Origin: Acidimicrobiales bacterium
Lineage (GTDB): Bacteria; Actinomycetota; Acidimicrobiia; Acidimicrobiales; Aldehydirespiratoraceae
DNA: 64,000 bases
NCBI GenBank assembly: GCA_033344915.1
Contig: JAWPML010000001.1
Location: forward strand, 4,358,263-4,422,262
Reading direction: 5' to 3'
The notes beneath the pieces were generated by a model. The model searched no databases, was not told the DNA's origin, and saw only the letters and a list, made by a program, of their open reading frames with translations. Positions 61,291-64,000 of the stretch are shown in pieces (position 1 is the first letter of the stretch; every line of letters begins with the position of its first letter). A program made the position numbers and the translations under genes.

Positions 61291-62666
61291 TGGCGTCGCC
61301 CGGTGATGTCCTCGTCCTCTTCGGTGCGAGCGGTGACCTGTCGCGGCGCAAGCTCTTCCCCGCGCTGTACCAACTCGAGAAGGGCGGACGCCTCGACGTG
61401 CCCGTCGTCGGCGTCGGTCGCACGGACTTCGACGACGAGGGCTTCCGCGAGCACGGCCGCGCCGCGCTCGCCGAGTTCGGCGGCGAGGTGGACTCGGCGA
61501 TCGTCGATCGGCTGCTCGCCCGGCTGCGTTTCGTCAGCGGCGACTATCGCGACGACGATCTGTTCGCCCGGCTCGCCGCGTCGCTCGACGGTGCCGAACG
61601 ACCCGTGGCCTACCTCGCGATCCCGCCATCACTGTTCGACGATGTCGCCCGCGGGCTCGCCACGGTCGGCCTCAACCACGGTGGCCGGATCGTGGTGGAG
61701 AAGCCCTTCGGTCGCGACCAGGCATCGGCGATGGAGCTGAACGAGATCCTGCACCGTCATTTCGACGAGTCCCAGGTCTTCCGCATCGATCACTTCCTCG
61801 GGAAGGAGCCGGTGCAGAACCTCATGGTGTTCCGCTTCGCGAACGCGATCATGGAGCCGGTGTGGAACCGGAACCACATCGCGTCGGTCCAGGTCACGAT
61901 GGCGGAGGCGTTCGGCATCGAGGGACGTGGCGGGTTCTACGACGACGTCGGGGCGCTGCGCGACGTCGTGCAGAACCACCTCCTGCAGATCGTCTCGTTG
62001 CTGGCCATGGAGCCGCCGGTGTCCGGCCATCCCGATGCGCTGCGCGACGAGAAGGTCAAGGTCATGCGGGCGACCCGGGCGTTGACCGCCGATGACATCG
62101 TCCGCGGCCAGTACGACGGCTATCTCGAGGAGGACGGCGTTGCCGAAGGCTCCGACACGGAGACCTTCGTGTGCGTCCGCTTGCACATCGACAACTGGCG
62201 CTGGGCCGGCGTCCCGTTCGTGATCCGCGCCGGCAAGGGCATGGCCAAGACTGTCACGGAGGCGGTCATCGAGTTCGAGGAGCCGCCGAGTGCGATCTTC
62301 GACGATGGTGGCGAGCCCAGCGCGAACCTCCTCCGTTTCCGGATGAAGCCCGACGAGATGATCAGCCTGACCATGCAGGCCAAGGTGCCCGGTCTCGGGA
62401 TGATGGCTCGACCCGTGGACCTCGAGGTCGACTACGAGGAGGCGCTCGGCGGCGACGGAGCGGAGGCCTACGAGCGGCTGCTCGGCGACGCGCTCGCCGG
62501 CGATGCCCGCCTGTTCGCCCGCCAGGACGGCGTGGAGGAATCGTGGCGCGTGGTGGAGCCCGTCCTCACCGGTGCGCCGCCCGTCGCCACCTATCCCCGT
62601 GACTCCTGGGGCCCTGACGAAGCCGATCGACTCCTGCCCGATGGGGCATGCTGGTACGACTGCTGA
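61290..62666 (+). CDS. zwf: Glucose-6-phosphate dehydrogenase
   Basis: This 458-residue enzyme has the coenzyme loop LFGASGDLSRRKLFP (10-24), EKPFGRD (137-143) and the active-site RIDHFLGKE (165-173). It oxidises glucose 6-phosphate to 6-phosphogluconolactone, normally with NADP+. It follows gnd with a one-base overlap. A gluconolactonase (pgl) is not seen beside it. The size is typical of bacterial Zwf (about 460-500). It is followed by the DUF6027 gene on the same strand. Confidence 0.93.
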   Translation: MASPGDVLVLFGASGDLSRRKLFPALYQLEKGGRLDVPVVGVGRTDFDDEGFREHGRAALAEFGGEVDSAIVDRLLARLRFVSGDYRDDDLFARLAASLDGAERPVAYLAIPPSLFDDVARGLATVGLNHGGRIVVEKPFGRDQASAMELNEILHRHFDESQVFRIDHFLGKEPVQNLMVFRFANAIMEPVWNRNHIASVQVTMAEAFGIEGRGGFYDDVGALRDVVQNHLLQIVSLLAMEPPVSGHPDALRDEKVKVMRATRALTADDIVRGQYDGYLEEDGVAEGSDTETFVCVRLHIDNWRWAGVPFVIRAGKGMAKTVTEAVIEFEEPPSAIFDDGGEPSANLLRFRMKPDEMISLTMQAKVPGLGMMARPVDLEVDYEEALGGDGAEAYERLLGDALAGDARLFARQDGVEESWRVVEPVLTGAPPVATYPRDSWGPDEADRLLPDGACWYDC

Positions 62667-62685
62667 AACCCGGCCCGGAGGGCGT

Positions 62686-63066
62686 GTGAGCGAGGATCGC
62701 GACGAGAACCTGCTTCGGCTCGAGGGGTGGACCGGCCCGTGGCCCGACGACGATCCGGACGCCAACTTCAAGGCGGACATCGCGGCATATGCGCATCTCG
62801 ACCCGCTGCACACGATCCGGAACCTGAGCAACGCGATCGATGTCCCGGTGGGCGCCGTCGTGCACTACATCCTCGCCAAGTGGGCGAGCGAGGGGAGTGG
62901 TGGCCTGCTCGAGCTGGGTCCTCGCATGGCGAGGCGGCTGCGCGAGCCGTTCGTCGCGGCCGAGCAGGCCGACACCGCCGACGCGCGCGCCGAGGCATAC
63001 GAGACCGTCCGCCAGATGGTGGAGTGGCTCAACGTCCCGCTCGACGACCCCGAGGTGTACCCGTAG
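62686..63066 (+). CDS. DUF6027 family protein
   Basis: This 126-residue protein starts at a GTG 19 bp after zwf. The pattern DPLHTIRNLSNAIDVPVGAVVHYILAKWASEGS (split here: IRNLSNAIDVPVGAVVHYI and LAKWASEGSGGLLE) and the C-terminal VRQMVEWLNVPLDDPEVYP fit DUF6027, a small family seen mostly in Actinobacteria. A helical protein without signal peptide is expected. Its function is unknown; linkage to zwf suggests co-expression only. Confidence 0.8.
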   Translation: MSEDRDENLLRLEGWTGPWPDDDPDANFKADIAAYAHLDPLHTIRNLSNAIDVPVGAVVHYILAKWASEGSGGLLELGPRMARRLREPFVAAEQADTADARAEAYETVRQMVEWLNVPLDDPEVYP

Positions 63067-63084
63067 CGCGGTGCGGTCCGGCGG

Positions 63085-64000
63085 TCAGCCGAAGATGTCG
63101 ACGAGATCGTCGAGCGGCACGGCCTGGCCGTCGCCCGCGGTGCTGTCGTACGCCGCGAGGGCGAACATGTCGTCCGCGAACAGCTTGTCCGGACCGAGCG
63201 ATGCGTTCGGCGAGCCCGGGAACGAGAAGTCCGTGAGCGACTCCGCCCCGGCGACGAAGGTCTCCGGGGTGAGGTCCTCACCGGCGGCCTCCGCGATGTC
63301 GACGAACAGATGGATCAGCCGACAGCCGTAGCGGATGCCGTTGAAGAGGTTCTCCTCCTCCTCGGCGTAGTCCAGCGGCGGACGGATGTCGGCGTCGGGA
63401 AGCGCAGCCGCGACGACATCACTGCACTCGGACTGATAGGCGGGGTCTTCCCAGATGAAGGTGTCGGTCGGACCGGAGACGGTGATGACCCCGTCGGCGA
63501 CGGAGTTGTCGATGATCGTCTCACCGAGGTTGTTCAGACCGGACGGGTTGTTCGTCCAGATGTTCAGCTCGGTGTTGAGGCCGGCGTTGGCCAGTCCGCG
63601 GATGCTCGACGACGGGTTGCCGTGGATGTAGACGGCGGTGGCGCCGAGCTCCTTGATCCGCTCGGTCATGATGCCGAGTTCGGTGTCCTGGGCGGCGGTG
63701 TCGCCGTCGGGGGCGACGATGATGCCGTCACCGACCACCTCGACGCCGCGGTCCTGGAGCTGCTGGATCACCGAGTCGTGGCTCGCCTCGTCGGCGAGGC
63801 CGGCCATGACGAACACCGTCTGGCCGTCGAGGCGGCCGTCCTGCTCGAGCAGGTTGAGCAGGATCACGTTGGAGGCGTTGGCCGCCTGACCCGGCTGGTA
63901 CCACGGGGCGTTCGACGCCTCGAGCTCGTCGTCGGTCTGGTCGCCGCCGACGAGGATCGTGTTGTTGAGACCGGTGATGCACGGATCGACGGTGCCGGCG
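63085..64000 (-). CDS. ABC transporter substrate-binding protein (Peripla_BP_6-like), partial
   Basis: The frame stays open to base 64000; the N-terminus is outside the window. About 305 C-terminal residues are visible. The periplasmic-binding fold is seen in VFVMAGLADEASHDSVIQQLQ, ATAVYIHGNPSSSIRGLANAG, and LIHLFVDIAEAAG. This resembles Leu/Ile/Val- or amide-type binding proteins. The tail contains AESLTDFSFPGSPNASL. It probably delivers an amino acid or related solute to an ABC permease encoded beyond the window. No cysteine bridge or ligand motif identifies the substrate. Confidence 0.8.
   Translation of the reverse strand, partial: AGTVDPCITGLNNTILVGGDQTDDELEASNAPWYQPGQAANASNVILLNLLEQDGRLDGQTVFVMAGLADEASHDSVIQQLQDRGVEVVGDGIIVAPDGDTAAQDTELGIMTERIKELGATAVYIHGNPSSSIRGLANAGLNTELNIWTNNPSGLNNLGETIIDNSVADGVITVSGPTDTFIWEDPAYQSECSDVVAAALPDADIRPPLDYAEEEENLFNGIRYGCRLIHLFVDIAEAAGEDLTPETFVAGAESLTDFSFPGSPNASLGPDKLFADDMFALAAYDSTAGDGQAVPLDDLVDIFG

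Overview
The window is GC-rich chromosomal DNA that is almost completely coding, with many 1-8 bp start/stop overlaps (ATGA, GTGA, TGATG), frequent GTG starts and no intergenic gap above 300 bp. The gene families (DHA2 transporters, SLH-repeat surface protein, DUF6027, AbiEi/DUF559 protein, sulfotransferase plus DUF1214-like pair, lipoproteins with Thr/Ser-rich linkers) suggest a high-GC actinobacterium, possibly of the Acidimicrobiia (Ilumatobacter-like). This placement is an inference from gene content only. I saw no rRNA, tRNA, CRISPR array, insertion sequence or phage gene.

Layout. 1-11 kb: DUF808 membrane protein (cut by the window edge), DUF1330, a minus-strand block of acyl-CoA synthetase, TauD-like dioxygenase and lipase-like lipoprotein, then nitroreductase, PPOX-type flavin protein, enoyl-CoA hydratase, HpcH/HpaI aldolase, DHA2 exporter, NTF2-like protein and an SDR. 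11-20 kb: a perfect 26-bp inverted repeat between convergent genes, sulfotransferase and DUF1214-like protein, a second dioxygenase overlapping an ACC-deaminase-like PLP enzyme, an XRE-cupin regulator divergent from a thioredoxin-reductase-like/methyltransferase fusion, an ArsR/SRPBCC pair and a DHA2 transporter divergent from its likely TetR regulator. 20-37 kb: SLH surface protein, fatty acid hydroxylase, glcDEF glycolate oxidase, HDAC-like deacetylase, two divergent GH3 glycosidases, two response regulators and a membrane-anchored sulfatase-like protein.

37-55.5 kb is the metabolic centre. Guanine deaminase, 8-oxoguanine deaminase and a thiamine-binding/HTH_22 regulator lie on the minus strand. 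A nine-gene operon (about 14 kb) on the plus strand encodes an M20 amidohydrolase, a YgfK homologue, an N-carbamoyl-D-amino-acid-hydrolase-like nitrilase, a Se-dependent-XDH-type hydroxylase, SsnA, two fold-type II PLP enzymes and a second molybdenum hydroxylase. This resembles the ygfK/ssnA/xdhD purine (uric acid) breakdown locus of anaerobic gut bacteria, but in compact form: YgfK lacks its NAD(P)H/FAD module and SsnA lacks its N-terminal segment. Deaminases would feed xanthine and urate to the hydroxylases, and the hydrolases and PLP enzymes would dismantle ring-opened carbamoyl products.

55.5-56.6 kb holds a single AbiEi-like/DUF559 nuclease gene bracketed by two 24-nt repeats on each side. 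The pairs are in inverted orientation, with identical 29-nt spacing, and one repeat contains the stop codon. It looks like a self-contained repeat-flanked unit and is the most unusual structure here. 56.6-64 kb returns to housekeeping genes: Zn-dependent dehydrogenase, rhodanese lipoprotein, O-antigen ligase-like protein, gnd, zwf, DUF6027 and an amino-acid-type ABC binding protein cut by the window end.
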